Assembly: GCA_018269075.1 (NCBI GenBank)
Contig: JAFDVJ010000101.1
Coordinates: 1 to 38,818 of the forward strand
DNA from: Acidobacteriota bacterium
GTDB lineage: Bacteria > Acidobacteriota > Blastocatellia > Pyrinomonadales > Pyrinomonadaceae
Reading direction: 5' to 3'
Length of the DNA: 38,818 nt
This document shows positions 7,565 through 16,700 of this stretch, piece after piece; the stretch's first letter is position 1; each line of letters starts with the position of its first letter. The notes under the pieces are model-generated. The model was not told where the DNA came from and made no database searches. It worked only from the letters and a program-made list of their open reading frames with translations. The position numbers and the translations under genes were made by a program.

Positions 7565-8605
7565 TCAATCGTTGCCGCGAAAGATTCTTTTTTCCCAGAC
7601 GGCGCGGCGGGCGAGAAAATATTTTTCGATCACGAAGTAGGAGAACAGGCTGAAGAAAACGAGCCCGACGGCCGCGGAGGGCATCTCGAAGAATCTCGAC
7701 GGCGGCCCGGGATTGAGAAACGGCTGCTGCCAGAGATAGATCGAGTAGCTCATCGCGCCGACGAACGCGAGAATTCGGGTGTTGAGCAGCCGGCCGAACG
7801 GGTTGCGGTCGAAATTCGTCACCGCCCAGTCGATCAGGAGCGCGATCAGCAGGTTGTTGAGGCTGTGAAAAAGACCGAGGTCGAGATGCCGGTAGTCGAT
7901 CTGCTCGTTGACGAAGACGACCGCAATCGGCAGCAGAAAAAGCAGCGGCGATTTCAACACGCGGAGATAAACGGCGCTCGCGTGCAGGCGGCCGCGCAGA
8001 AACGCGAGCAGGCAGCCTGCGGCGAGCGAATCGACGTTCGCGTGAAAGCCCTTCGTCAGCCAGATCGCCTGCGCTTCGCCGAACAATTGATGGTCGAGCA
8101 GCCGGACGAACGGCGCGGCGACGAGCACGCCGGCGAGCAGCCGGAGCGTCCGCCGCCGGCCGCAGAACGCGAGAATGCCGGGATAGATCAGATAAAACTG
8201 CTCCTCGACGGCGAGCGACCACGCGTGATCGAGCTCCCACGCGCCGGGGAAAAAGTAATTGCTCGTGTAGGTCAGCGCCGGCAGAAACTGTTTGAAGGAA
8301 ATCAGCAGCCGGCCCGCCGCCGCGAGCCCGGCGAAGACGAGCAGAAAGAAATAATAGGCCGGAAAAATGCGCAGGGTGCGGCGAAAATAAAACTTCAGCA
8401 GGTCGATCCGGCCGCCCGCCTCCAGCTCGCGGAGCAGCAGGCCGGTGATCAGAAAGCCCGAGATCACGAAAAAGACGCGGACGCCGAGATCGCCGAGGTT
8501 CGCGAGCGAGGCGAACCCGTGCGCGTACGACCAGTGACTGGTCATCACGAGCAGAATGGAGATCGCGCGGAGACCGTCGAGCGACGGGATTCGGTTGTTG
8601 TTCAT
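7565..8605 (-). CDS. Acyltransferase 3 family membrane protein (OafA/YrhL-like)
   Basis: The product is 346 aa with about ten hydrophobic segments. Family members transfer acyl groups to surface sugars or lipids across the inner membrane. The diagnostic N-terminal pattern is present: LDGLRAISILLVMTSH with the conserved His near 23, then GVRVFFVISGFLITGLLL and FYFRRTLRIFPAYYFF. The length is that of a stand-alone acyltransferase-3 domain, with no SGNH hydrolase attached. The ATG at 8605 is in good position relative to the first helix. The downstream neighbour is the DinB-like gene. The acceptor (LPS, polysaccharide or glycolipid) cannot be inferred here. Confidence 0.92.
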   Translation of the reverse strand: MNNNRIPSLDGLRAISILLVMTSHWSYAHGFASLANLGDLGVRVFFVISGFLITGLLLRELEAGGRIDLLKFYFRRTLRIFPAYYFFLLVFAGLAAAGRLLISFKQFLPALTYTSNYFFPGAWELDHAWSLAVEEQFYLIYPGILAFCGRRRTLRLLAGVLVAAPFVRLLDHQLFGEAQAIWLTKGFHANVDSLAAGCLLAFLRGRLHASAVYLRVLKSPLLFLLPIAVVFVNEQIDYRHLDLGLFHSLNNLLIALLIDWAVTNFDRNPFGRLLNTRILAFVGAMSYSIYLWQQPFLNPGPPSRFFEMPSAAVGLVFFSLFSYFVIEKYFLARRAVWEKRIFRGND

Positions 8606-8902
8606 CGGGTTTTCGACGTTTCCCGTAAATAAAACATCATTCCCGCCGGTTTTCCATAAACTGCTGATTTTTTTATTGGTTGCCGCCTTTCGGACAAAGC
8701 CTTCCCGACCGGCGCGGGCGTTCGCTTACGCAAAACGCCGACAAATTTCCGTTCAATTTTCAAGGATTAAATATTCTTCCGATCAGAATTCAATTTTACG
8801 AAGGGAATAAATTTCAGGAACGATGGATCCGGTAACGGAAGTTTTTTTCGGGACGCCGCGTCGAACCGCCCGGTCCCGAACCCGATAAGGAGTCAAACAA
8901 AA
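8606..8902. other. Divergent intergenic region, no named feature
   Basis: This 297-bp gap must hold promoters for the acyltransferase (minus) and the 8903 gene (plus). It is AT-richer than its surroundings around 8750-8820. I found no repeat, dyad or convincing -35/-10 pair. The only clear signal is AAGGAG before the ATG at 8903. Confidence 0.5.
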
Positions 8903-9859
8903 ATGCCAGAAAAAAGTTATTACTGCCAGCTCGGTCTGATCTTTCTGACCGTTTTACTGACCGGCGCCGTGACGATCGTCGAGGCGCAGCCGAAAAACGC
9001 CGACTGCGGGCCGCGCATCCGGCTCGGCAGCCTGCTCGACAATCTGCGGATCGCCCCCGACGGCCGCGTTTCGATCGGGCGGCTCTACGCCGACTGCCTG
9101 CCCGATCCGGCCCGCCAGAGCCAGTCGGGCTACGCCTATCATCCGTACGACGGCGGCCGGCTCGCGGCCGAGATCCGCGACGCGAGCGGCGCGAACTACG
9201 CGACCTTCGTCTTTTACGGCCGGAAAGTCTCGACGCTCTGGGAGCTCGACCGCTACGAAACGGTCGGCGGCCCGGCCGGCGTCAAACCGCTCGCCGCGGG
9301 CGGCCGCTACGAGCTGCGCTTTCTGATCGAGAACCGCGAGTTTATGAAGTTTCCCTTCCGCGTCGGCGTCGCCGAAAGCCCCGACGTTTACCGGCCGCAG
9401 AAGTTTTTTCTGCTCGACGGGCCGTGGCGCGATTACGCCGAGATCGGCTATCCGAACCCGAACCGCTACACGCAGCTCCGCGTCTGGCTGCGCGGCGTGC
9501 CGGCGAGCGATCCGAACGGCACGCCGGTTTCGTGTAAATTCCGGATCGTCCGCGAGGCCGATTCGAAAACGCTCGCCGAGGGCGCGGAAAGCTACCGGCT
9601 CGCGCCCGAATGGCAGCTCGCGACGCTGAGCTTCGCGCCGGCCGGCGCGAAATACGGCGAATTCCCGGCGGCGGCGCTGCTCGAACGCGACGGCCGCTAC
9701 CGGATCGAGCTCGCGATCGACGATAAGCCCTACGGCGTTTACCGGTTCGAGGTCCGCGACCGGCAGTTTTACGTTTCGGACAGGACGCCGCCGGCCGATT
9801 TCGGCGTCCCGCTCGAATCCGGCCCGAAAGGCTTCGCGCTCTGGCGCAGCGATAAGTGA
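8903..9859 (+). CDS. Secreted protein of unknown function, 318 aa
   Basis: An AAGGAG site about 11 nt upstream supports the ATG at 8903. Residues 1-28 form a signal peptide (hydrophobic LGLIFLTVLLTGAVTIV, cleavage near EAQ). The mature part is rich in aromatic and charged residues typical of beta-sandwich domains. It contains three Cys (NADCG, YADCL, VSCKF). Two halves of similar style, each starting with a segment about presented properties (GRLAAEIRD; LRVWLRGVP) and ending in RYELRFLIE/RYRIELAID, hint at two related Ig-like domains. That duplication is read by eye only. No family is recognised. It heads a group of secreted-protein genes on this strand. Confidence 0.78.
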   Translation: MPEKSYYCQLGLIFLTVLLTGAVTIVEAQPKNADCGPRIRLGSLLDNLRIAPDGRVSIGRLYADCLPDPARQSQSGYAYHPYDGGRLAAEIRDASGANYATFVFYGRKVSTLWELDRYETVGGPAGVKPLAAGGRYELRFLIENREFMKFPFRVGVAESPDVYRPQKFFLLDGPWRDYAEIGYPNPNRYTQLRVWLRGVPASDPNGTPVSCKFRIVREADSKTLAEGAESYRLAPEWQLATLSFAPAGAKYGEFPAAALLERDGRYRIELAIDDKPYGVYRFEVRDRQFYVSDRTPPADFGVPLESGPKGFALWRSDK

Positions 9860-9978
9860 TTTCGGATTTCGGATTTCGGATTTCGGATTGTTTGTTTAGC
9901 GAATAAGTTGGCGGTTGGAGAGACTTCGGGGAGCGCAAACTTCCCGAACTTCCTGAACTTCCTGAACTTCCTGAACTT
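9859..9978. repeat. TTCGGAT heptamers and CTTCCTGAA 9-mers
   Basis: A short TTCGGAT array (about 9861-9889) and four CTTCCTGAA-type 9-mers (about 9938-9977) fill the 133-bp gap before the next gene. The 9-mer array ends just upstream of its AAGGAG ribosome site. Confidence 0.75.
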
Positions 9979-9992
9979 TTACAAGGAGTTTT

Positions 9993-10796
9993 ATGAGAAT
10001 ATTGGTTTTGTCCGCGCTGTTGGGGGCGCTTGTTCAGATGACTTTTGCCCAGAAAAACAAGGGCTTCGCGCTGTACTTGCTGCCCGACCGCATCAAGTCG
10101 GCCGAGCTGGACAAGCTCGACGTCGGGAAGCTGAAGCCCGAAGGGCGGCCGCTGCTGACGACCGAGGACGTTTTTTCGTATGTCCGGGACCGGCACGAGA
10201 TGCGGCTTTATTACGAGGCCGGCAAACGGATCAAAAATCTGGCGGTGCCGGTCAGCGGCCGGCCGTTCGCCGTCTTCGTCGACGACGAACCCGTTTACGC
10301 GGGCGCGTTCTGGACGAGCTTTTCGTCGGTCTCGTTTCGCGGCGTGGCGGTCGACGTCGCCGGGCTCGAAGGCGATTTTCCGACTTTGAAGTTCGAGCTC
10401 GACTACCCGCCGCTCGCGCCGAAGAATCCGGCCGCCGATCCGCGCTCCGACGAGCGGATCTTCCGCGCCTTCGAAAACGCGAAGCGTCTCTATGAAGAGG
10501 TCTGGCTCGAAGGCCGCTGCCAAAGCATTAAAGGCACCGGCAAGCGCCGTCAGAGCTATGTGCTGACCTTCGCGGTCGAAAGGGTCGCGAAATCGACCTG
10601 GACCGCGCCGGTCGTCACGTTCGAAGTCTTTTTCGACGTGCCCGAATCGCCGCTGACGGCGCTCGGCGCGGAAATGATTCCGAACGATCAGGGCCCGGAA
10701 AAATGGAAATTCGACGCCCGCAAAAAACTCCTCCTGAAATTCGAGCGCAATGTCGGCAGCCCCGAACAAATGTATTTTAAGGGGTTCGAACAGTAA
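9993..10796 (+). CDS. Secreted protein, paralog A of the pair with 11315
   Basis: The product is 267 aa with a signal peptide (MRILVLSALLGALVQMTFAQ). The mature start KNKGFALYLLP, the LDVGKLKPEGRP block, VPVSGRPFAVFVDDEPVYAGAF and AADPRSDER are nearly identical in the gene at 11315, so the two are tandem paralogs. The segment from KNLAVPVSGRPFAVFVDDE to the following Trp/Phe resembles the head region seen in SecD P1-type domains in which a helix is followed by an inhibitor-like strand. That is a weak structural impression, not an assignment. The C-terminal half (EEVWLEGRCQSI to LLLKFERN) reads as a beta-rich domain. AAGGAG precedes the ATG. A TTCGGAT heptamer tract follows the gene (about 10808-10838). 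Confidence 0.8.
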   Translation: MRILVLSALLGALVQMTFAQKNKGFALYLLPDRIKSAELDKLDVGKLKPEGRPLLTTEDVFSYVRDRHEMRLYYEAGKRIKNLAVPVSGRPFAVFVDDEPVYAGAFWTSFSSVSFRGVAVDVAGLEGDFPTLKFELDYPPLAPKNPAADPRSDERIFRAFENAKRLYEEVWLEGRCQSIKGTGKRRQSYVLTFAVERVAKSTWTAPVVTFEVFFDVPESPLTALGAEMIPNDQGPEKWKFDARKKLLLKFERNVGSPEQMYFKGFEQ

Positions 10797-10885
10797 ACGG
10801 ACGGACGATTTCGGATTGCGGATTTCGGATTTCGGATCATTACTCTTAAAAAGATTGACGGTTAAAGGAAAACCGGAAAATTGCT

Positions 10886-11023
10886 GACTGGAGCGCAGGC
10901 ATCCCTGCCGGCCACGCCGCGAAAGCGGTGTCGAAACGTTTCAAATCCTCGACATTTCTCAGTTATGAAAGGCATTTTCGCGCTCTCGCGCTCAGGCCGG
11001 CCGAGGATGCCCGCGCTCCAGTC
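10886..11023. repeat. 138-bp palindromic element with GACTGGAGCGC termini
   Basis: The left end GACTGGAGCGCAGGCATCC and the right end are inverted with one mismatch over 19 bp. A related 128-bp element lies at 35776-35903, with similar ends (GGAGCGC-GGCATCC-TGCCGGC) and a similar core around CGTTTCA. This looks like a non-autonomous, MITE- or REP-like repeat. No reading frame of note. The rest of the 10797-11314 gap holds the promoter-like site at 11149 and a heptamer hairpin. Confidence 0.75.
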
Positions 11024-11148
11024 AGGTGGTTTCAGACTTGATTTTCAACGTGAATACCGACGGGCGGGCTGTCGTCAAATTCTTTTTAACAGTAATCATT
11101 ACGGATGTCGGATTTTTAGGTCGTTATTATTTTCCTTTGAGCGTTTTT

Positions 11149-11193
11149 ACCGTCCAAGCGGGTAGTTTATTTTAGGCAAAATATCGCGAGAAT
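11149..11193 (+). promoter_or_regulatory. 7-4-7 dyad plus -10 (site a), degenerate left arm
   Basis: The right arm GGGTAGT (11160-11166) is perfect and the left arm ACCGTCC (11149-11155) is degraded. The loop is AAGC. Exactly 21 bp further is GAGAAT (11188-11193), matching TATAAT at four positions. The position 17 bp before it reads GTTTAT, not a -35 box. The spacing equals that of the four other sites. It lies about 115 nt ahead of the ATG of the 11315 gene. Confidence 0.5.
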
Positions 11194-11232
11194 GGGTGTC
11201 GGGCGGCGCGTTCGGCGGGCGAACGCGCGAAA

Positions 11233-11295
11233 ATCTTTGGTCTTTGGCCTTTGAAATTAAATCAAGGATCAAAGATCAAAGATCAAAGACCAAAG
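11233..11295. repeat. CTTTGGT/CAAAGAT heptamer hairpin in a leader
   Basis: Three CTTTGGT-type units (11237-11255) face about five CAAAGAT/CAAAGAC units (11264-11295), so the transcript leader of the 11315 gene could fold on itself about 20 nt before the ribosome site. A separate 9-bp stem GCGCGTTCG/CGAACGCGC lies at 11206-11228. Confidence 0.7.
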
Positions 11296-11314
11296 TTTTT
11301 AGGAGCGGTAAATT

Positions 11315-12109
11315 ATGAAAATCCTGATCGTTTTCGCCTTATTGCCGGCGTTTTTTCAGACGGCATACGCGAAGCCAAACAAGGGATTCGCGCTTTATCT
11401 GCTGCCGCCGAAAATCAGGGCCGCCGATTTGGGCCGGCTCGACGTCACAAAACTGAAGCCCGAAGGCCGGCCGTTTCTGACGGGCGTCGATTATTATCTG
11501 TATAACCGGGATCTCAACGAGATGAACATTATCTACACCGCCGTCGACCGGCTCAAAAACCTGCGCGTGCCCGCCAGCGGCCGGCCGTTCGCCGTCTTCG
11601 TCGACGACGCGCCCGTTTACGCGGGCGCATTCTTCCGAGGCCCCGCGCCGGCCGCTTTCGGCGGCGTGGCGATCGATCTTTCGACGTTTACGGAAAACAA
11701 CCCGGTGCTCAAATTCGGGCTCGATCCCCAAAGCGCGGCCGCCGATCCGCGCTCCGACGAGCGGCTGATGCGCGCGTTTCTCGAAAAATCGAAGCTCTAC
11801 GAGGAAGTCTGGATTTACGGAAAATGCCGGAATATCGAGCCGACCTACAAACACGTGCCGAGCTTTGTTTATACCTTCGCGGTCACGAAAATCGTCCGGG
11901 GCGCGCTCAAAGCGGCCGAGGTTCGTTTCGAAATCAGCAGCTATTCGCCCTCGCGTCTCGATCGGCTTCTCGGAACGAAATCCGAACCAACCGACGAATC
12001 GGGCCGCCGCCCGAAATTCGACGCCGAAAAAACGCTGCTGCTGAAATTCATCCGCCGCGTCGGCGGCCCCGACGACGAAGTCCATCTCCACGGCGAGGAA
12101 GCCCTCTGA
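11315..12109 (+). CDS. Secreted protein, paralog B of the pair with 9993
   Basis: The product is 264 aa with a signal peptide (MKILIVFALLPAFFQTAYA). After it, NKGFALYLLPPKI, LDVTKLKPEGRPFL, VPASGRPFAVFVDDAPVYAGAF and AAADPRSDERL repeat the sequence of the 9993 product, while the middle (about 60-85) and the C-terminal ~90 residues have diverged. Tandem duplication is clear. Function unknown. An AGGAG 9 nt before the ATG at 11315 decides the start. Unlike its paralog it is preceded by a site of the dyad type (11149) and a heptamer hairpin leader, so the two copies are probably controlled differently. Confidence 0.8.
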   Translation: MKILIVFALLPAFFQTAYAKPNKGFALYLLPPKIRAADLGRLDVTKLKPEGRPFLTGVDYYLYNRDLNEMNIIYTAVDRLKNLRVPASGRPFAVFVDDAPVYAGAFFRGPAPAAFGGVAIDLSTFTENNPVLKFGLDPQSAAADPRSDERLMRAFLEKSKLYEEVWIYGKCRNIEPTYKHVPSFVYTFAVTKIVRGALKAAEVRFEISSYSPSRLDRLLGTKSEPTDESGRRPKFDAEKTLLLKFIRRVGGPDDEVHLHGEEAL

Positions 12110-12158
12110 CGATTCCCTTTTTCCGACCGTCCTGACTCGATCTTTCTCAAACCAGCTT

Positions 12159-12692
12159 TCATTTCGGTCCATCCGACATCCGATCTCCGACCTCCGACAT
12201 CGTTTTTCGTTCCTTCATCCGCCGGTAATAGCCGCGGATGTAATCCTTCATCCAGACCTGCCACCAGCCGATGCCGCGCAGTTTGGCTTCGTGATTGGCC
12301 GCCTGCGCGGTCCAGCCGTCGACGAGCATCCGGTAGACGGCGACGACCGTGCCGGTGCGGTCGGCGCCGCGCTTGCAGTGGATGAAAACCGGATGATTGG
12401 CCGGATCGCGGATGATCTCGATGACCCGGTGGAGTTCTTCGTCGCGGGCCGCGAACCAGTTGCTCAGATGGAAATTGATGAACCGCAGGCCGTGCGCCTC
12501 GGCGTGCGCGCGTTCGCGGTGGACGTTGTCGCGGGCGTCGCGAAAATTGATGATCGTTTTGATGCCGGATTCGGCCAGCTGCCGGATGCCGGCGGCCGTC
12601 GGCTGGCCGCCGCGAAAGAGATTCTCGTTGACGCGGTGAAAATTCGGCAGGTCCGCTTTATTTCTTCTTCTCCGAAACAGTCTTTTCATCAT
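12159..12692 (-). CDS. Dual-specificity/tyrosine phosphatase-like protein, cytosolic form
   Basis: The product is 177 aa without a signal peptide; the N-terminus is basic (MMKRLFRRRRNK). The cysteine-phosphatase P-loop HCKRGADRTG (C106, R112) follows the family opening NFHRVNENLFRGGQP. It would hydrolyse phosphoester bonds through a Cys-phosphate intermediate; the substrate is unknown. It shares PNF-VN-NL-RGGQPTA, HCKRGADRTG and GWWQ-WMKD-I--YYR with the exported protein at 25384-25923. The last ~14 residues (TMSEVGDRMSDGPK) are encoded by a CATCCGA-type heptamer tract, so the original C-terminus was probably shorter. The start is either of two adjacent ATGs (12692 or 12689), both near GGAAG. 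Confidence 0.88.
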   Translation of the reverse strand: MMKRLFRRRRNKADLPNFHRVNENLFRGGQPTAAGIRQLAESGIKTIINFRDARDNVHRERAHAEAHGLRFINFHLSNWFAARDEELHRVIEIIRDPANHPVFIHCKRGADRTGTVVAVYRMLVDGWTAQAANHEAKLRGIGWWQVWMKDYIRGYYRRMKERKTMSEVGDRMSDGPK

Positions 12693-12735
12693 TGCTTCCG
12701 GTTATTTTAAATTTCTTCGCCGCGCGCCGCAAATT

Positions 12736-12780
12736 ACTACCTAAACAGGTAGTTTTTCCGGGGCAAAAGCGGATTAAAAT
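12736..12780 (+). promoter_or_regulatory. 7-4-7 dyad plus -10 (site b)
   Basis: ACTACCT-AAAC-AGGTAGT (12736-12753) is a perfect dyad. Exactly 21 bp later comes TAAAAT (12775-12780), a five-of-six match to TATAAT. The sequence 17 bp before the hexamer is GTTTTT, so no -35 is present. The predicted start near 12787 would leave a ~57-nt leader to the ATG at 12844. The T-run after the dyad means a terminator-like hairpin is the alternative reading. Confidence 0.62.
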
Positions 12781-12843
12781 TGCTGTCAATTAATTAGGTT
12801 TCACAGAAAACCGATTTTTTTTTAATACAAAGGAGAAATTATT

Positions 12844-13437
12844 ATGGCTGATAAAAGTGGAGTTTTTAAGATTTGGCTGGTCGGGATGGCGAATCCGACC
12901 AGCTTTAATTACAACTGTTACGGCGAGGGCACGATGTACGCGATCGGGATGAAATTGAAGACGATGTTCAATCAGATCTGCCAGCACGACGCGTCGAAGT
13001 TCGCGTCCGCCGATTATTCGTGGGATCCGGGCACGCCGGCCGACACCGACGTCGTCGTCTACGTCTGCGGCACGAAAGAGCGCGGCAGCATCATCAAAAG
13101 CAAGAGCGGCAAACCGATTCACGACAGCGCGTCGGGCGGAACCTATCCCTACACGGGCGGGATGATCTCGGAGGTTTACCTGCGCGAGATCGACGGCGCG
13201 GCGAATTTTTCGACCGTCGCGGCAAACATCATCTTTCACGAGATTATGCACAACAAGCTCGACGCGCCGACCGAAAAGACGGTCTTCGACATCCATTCGC
13301 TCGGCGGCGGCGGCCTCGCGAGCCCGGTCGTTTCGGCCGGCACCGCGCTGACCGACAAGAACATCGCGCTGATGGCCGGCGCGCTCTCGAAAAAGGTCAA
13401 GCAGTACACGGCCGAAATGCAGAAGGCGCTTTTGTAA
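12844..13437 (+). CDS. Small cytosolic HExxH-motif protein, possible metallopeptidase
   Basis: The product is 197 aa with no signal peptide or membrane segment. The ATG at 12844 follows AAAGGAG and ATTATT, an excellent start. The only recognisable motif is FHEIMH (H132, E133, H136) inside a helix-like segment, the zinc-binding pattern of gluzincin or metzincin peptidases. A third ligand is not obvious: D140, D149 and H151 in the following DAPTEKTVFDIHSLGGGG are candidates, but neither the metzincin HxxGxxH nor the aspzincin pattern is present. Other features are Cys residues at 25, 46 and 75 and a Gly-rich GGGGLAS after the motif. It has its own dyad-type promoter and terminator, so it is a single-gene unit. 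Possible peptidase or toxin-like enzyme; unproven. Confidence 0.78.
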   Translation: MADKSGVFKIWLVGMANPTSFNYNCYGEGTMYAIGMKLKTMFNQICQHDASKFASADYSWDPGTPADTDVVVYVCGTKERGSIIKSKSGKPIHDSASGGTYPYTGGMISEVYLREIDGAANFSTVAANIIFHEIMHNKLDAPTEKTVFDIHSLGGGGLASPVVSAGTALTDKNIALMAGALSKKVKQYTAEMQKALL

Positions 13438-13487
13438 GAGTTTTTTTCACTCGTTCCTCCTGGTTGGGACTTTCGTCGACGACGCTT

Positions 13488-13516
13488 TGCCGCCCGTGCG
13501 GGCGGCATTTTTATTT
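13488..13516 (+). terminator. Intrinsic terminator of the 12844 gene
   Basis: The stem TGCCGCCC/GGGCGGCA (13488-13495 and 13100s-equivalent right arm at 13100+400, i.e. 13500-13507) has a 4-nt loop and is followed by TTTTTATTTTT. It lies about 50 bp after the stop. It also has 7-4-7 geometry but lacks a -10 hexamer 21 bp downstream, so it is read as a terminator. Confidence 0.85.
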
Positions 13517-13635
13517 TTCGCCGAACCGGGCGGAAAACCGGCGCTTTCTTTCGTTGAAATCGGGTCCCCCGGAATTTCCGGACGAGCGCCGGCAAACGCC
13601 GGACAGCCCGCGCGGTCGTTCGAAACGGCGCGCCG

Positions 13636-13680
13636 ACTACCCGAACGGGTGGCGAACGAACGGCCGAAAAACCTTATCTT
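13636..13680 (+). promoter_or_regulatory. 7-4-7 dyad plus -10 (site c)
   Basis: ACTACCC-GAAC-GGGTGGC (13636-13653) is a near-perfect dyad. After exactly 21 bp comes TATCTT (13675-13680). The sequence at the -35 position is GCGAAC. The predicted start near 13687 is 70 nt ahead of the GTG of the giant SBBP gene at 13757. The rest of the 13438-13756 gap shows only the terminator at 13488. Confidence 0.6.
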
Positions 13681-13756
13681 TTGAATAACCGCCGGCTTTT
13701 CATCGAACCGGCCCGAGTCGATTCTAATTATTCAATTCCCCAAGGAGATCTAAATC

Positions 13757-16700
13757 GTGACGAAAATGAGTTTCCGGATGTTTCGCTGTGTTGTCGCGCT
13801 GCTCGCCCTCGGCAGTCTGATTTTCCCCGTTTTCCCGGCCGCCGCCGCGCCGCCACCGGCCGTGCCGGACGCCGCGCCGCCGGCCGTTTCGACGGTTTCG
13901 TTCGAGGAAAACCGCGGCCAGTTCGACAAGCGCGTCCGCTACGCCGCGCGCGCCGCCGGCACGACCGTCTTCCTAACCGTCGACGAGGCCGTCTACGTCA
14001 TCCCCTTCGACGATAATCAATCGAACAATCCGAAATCCGAAATCCGAAATCCGAAGTCCGAAATCCGAAATCCGAAATCGGCCTTCGCTCTGCGGATGAA
14101 GATCGTCGGCGCGAACCCGGATTCGACGTTCGCCGGCGAGAGCCTGCGCGAGCAGCGGACGAATTATTTTCGCGGGCCGGCGGAAAACTGGCGCACCGAT
14201 ATTCCGAATTTCGGCGCGGTCCGCTTCGAAAACGTTTACGACGGCGTCGGGATGCTCTGGCAGGGGCAGGAAAACGGCGCGACGCGCTACGATTTCACGG
14301 TCGCGCCGAACGCCGCGCCCGAACGGATCGCGCTCTCGTTCGCGGGCGCCGATTCGCTCGAGATCGATCCGGACGGCAGTCTCCTGATCCACACGAAGGC
14401 CGGCACGCTCCGGCAGAACCGGCCGTTTTCGTACCAGGAAACGAACGGCGTCCGGCGCGAGGTCGCGAGCGGCTTCCGGATCGAGGACGATTGCGTCAAA
14501 TTCACGCTCGGCGATTACGACCGCTCGCTTCCGCTGACGATCGACCCGACCGTCGCGCTCAACAATCTCGCCGGCTCGACGCTGATCGGCGGCTTTAACG
14601 ACGATCAGGTCAACGCTTCGGGAACGGACGCCTACGGCTACCATTACGTCGCCGGCCAGACGCTGTCGCCGAATTTTCCGACGACGATCGGCGTCTTCGA
14701 CCCGTCCGATCACTTCGGCTCCGACGGGTTCGTCGCCAAATTCAACGCCTCGGGAACCGGCCTGATCTATTCGTCCTACATCGGCGGCGCTTTGGGTGAC
14801 GGGGTCAACGGGATGTCCGTCGACCCGAACGGCGTCGTCTATCTCGTGGGCAACACGGCGTCGGGCGATTTCCCGGTGACGGCCGGCGCCTACGACACGA
14901 CCTACAACAGCGGGCTCAACGGCGACGCGTTCGCGCTGAAACTCAATTCTTCGGGCTCGACGCTCAATTTCTCGACCTTTCTCGGCGGCAACGGCGAGGA
15001 CGTGGGCAGCGGGATCGCGGTCGATTCGTCGCTCAACGTTTACGTCACCGGCTACAGCGTCGACAGCACGATCGATTTTCCGACGACCGCCGGCGCTTTC
15101 GACACGACGCAGAACGGTCAGTCCGACGTTTATCTGGCGAAGCTCAACGCGGCCGGATCGGCGCTCGTCTACTCGACTTTTCTCGGCGGCTTGAATTTCG
15201 ATTTCGGTTACGGGGTCGCCGTCGACGCGAGCGGCAACGCCTTCATCGCGGGCGACACGCAGTCGACGAATTTCCCGGTGCTAAGCGCGTTCGACTCGGT
15301 GCATAACGGCGCCGACGACGTCTTCGTGACCGAGCTCAACCCGTCCGGCTCGGCGCTCGTTTTTTCGACCTTTGCCGGCGGGGCGGGAACCGACCTGGCG
15401 ACGGCGATCGCCCTCGACATTCAGGGAAATCCTGTCGTGACCGGTTTCGCGGTATCCGGCTTCCCGACGACCGCCGGCGCTTACGACACGACCTACAACG
15501 GCGGTTTCGAGGCCTTCGCGATGAAATTCACGAACGGCAGCGGAACGATCGGCTTTTCGACCTATCTCGGCGGGGCCGGCGACGACCGGGGCTACGGGAT
15601 CGCCGTCGATCCGAGCGGAACCGTTTTCGTCACCGGCGAGACGGCCGACGCGGCGACCGATTTTCCGACGACGGCCGGCGCTTACGACACGACGCAGAAC
15701 GGCGGCACCGACGTTTTTCTCGCGCGGCTCAACGGCAACGGGACGGCGCTCATCTACTCGACTTTTCTCGGCGGCGCGGGCAACGACGGCGGCCGCAGCG
15801 TCGCGCTCGACCCGACCGGCAGCGTTTACGTCGGCGGACTGACGAACGGCGGCTCGCCGTCCTTTCCGACGACGCCCGGCGCGTATCAGGGCTTCGTGGC
15901 CGGCGGGACCGACGGTTTCGCGGCGAAATTCGGCAACTACACGATCGCCGGCAAAGTCGTCGACGCGACGACCGGCAACCCGATCTCGAACGTGATGATC
16001 GCTTTGAGCGGCCAGACTTCCGGAAATCTGCTGACCGGCACGGACGGGCGCTTCATCTTTCAGGACACGATCGCCGGCGAGCCCTACGCGGTTTCGGCGA
16101 CGCGCGCGGGTTATTCGATCAACCCGGCGATCTTCAACATCGGCGCGCTCAACAACAACCGCGAGCTCGTTTTCGTCGGCGCGGTCGGCTCGCCGACCGG
16201 CGGCAGCGGCGGGACGTTCGCGTTCCAGAGCCTGTCGTACAACCGCACCGAAAACGGCGGCGCGGTCACACTGACCGTCAAGCGGACGGGGGCGATCACC
16301 GAGGCAAACCCGGTGACGGTCGATTTCGAGACCGTCGACGGAACGGCCGCCGCCGGTCAGGATTACGTCGCGACGAGCGGCGTGCTGAGTTTCGGGCCGC
16401 TCGAAACGACGAAGACGATCAACGTCCCGATTCTCAACGACACGATCCTCGAACCGCGCCAGTCGTTTTCGGTCGTCATCGGCAACCCGACGAACAACGG
16501 CGACATCGAGATCGGCCGCGAAACGTCGCTCGTCCAGCTGCTCGACGACGACCTCGCGAACGGCGATCTGCTGATCGGCGAGTTCCGCGAACGCGGCCGG
16601 CTCGGCGCGAACGACGAATACGTCAAGCTCTACAACCCGCACGATTTCGACGTCACCGTCCAGACGGCCGACGGCTCCGGCGGGCTGACGCTGGCGAGCG

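Noticed and set aside
13488..13507. A sixth 7-4-7 dyad (GCCGCCC-GTGC-GGGCGGC)
   Set aside because: No -10 hexamer lies 21 bp downstream and a long T-run follows directly, so it is an intrinsic terminator.
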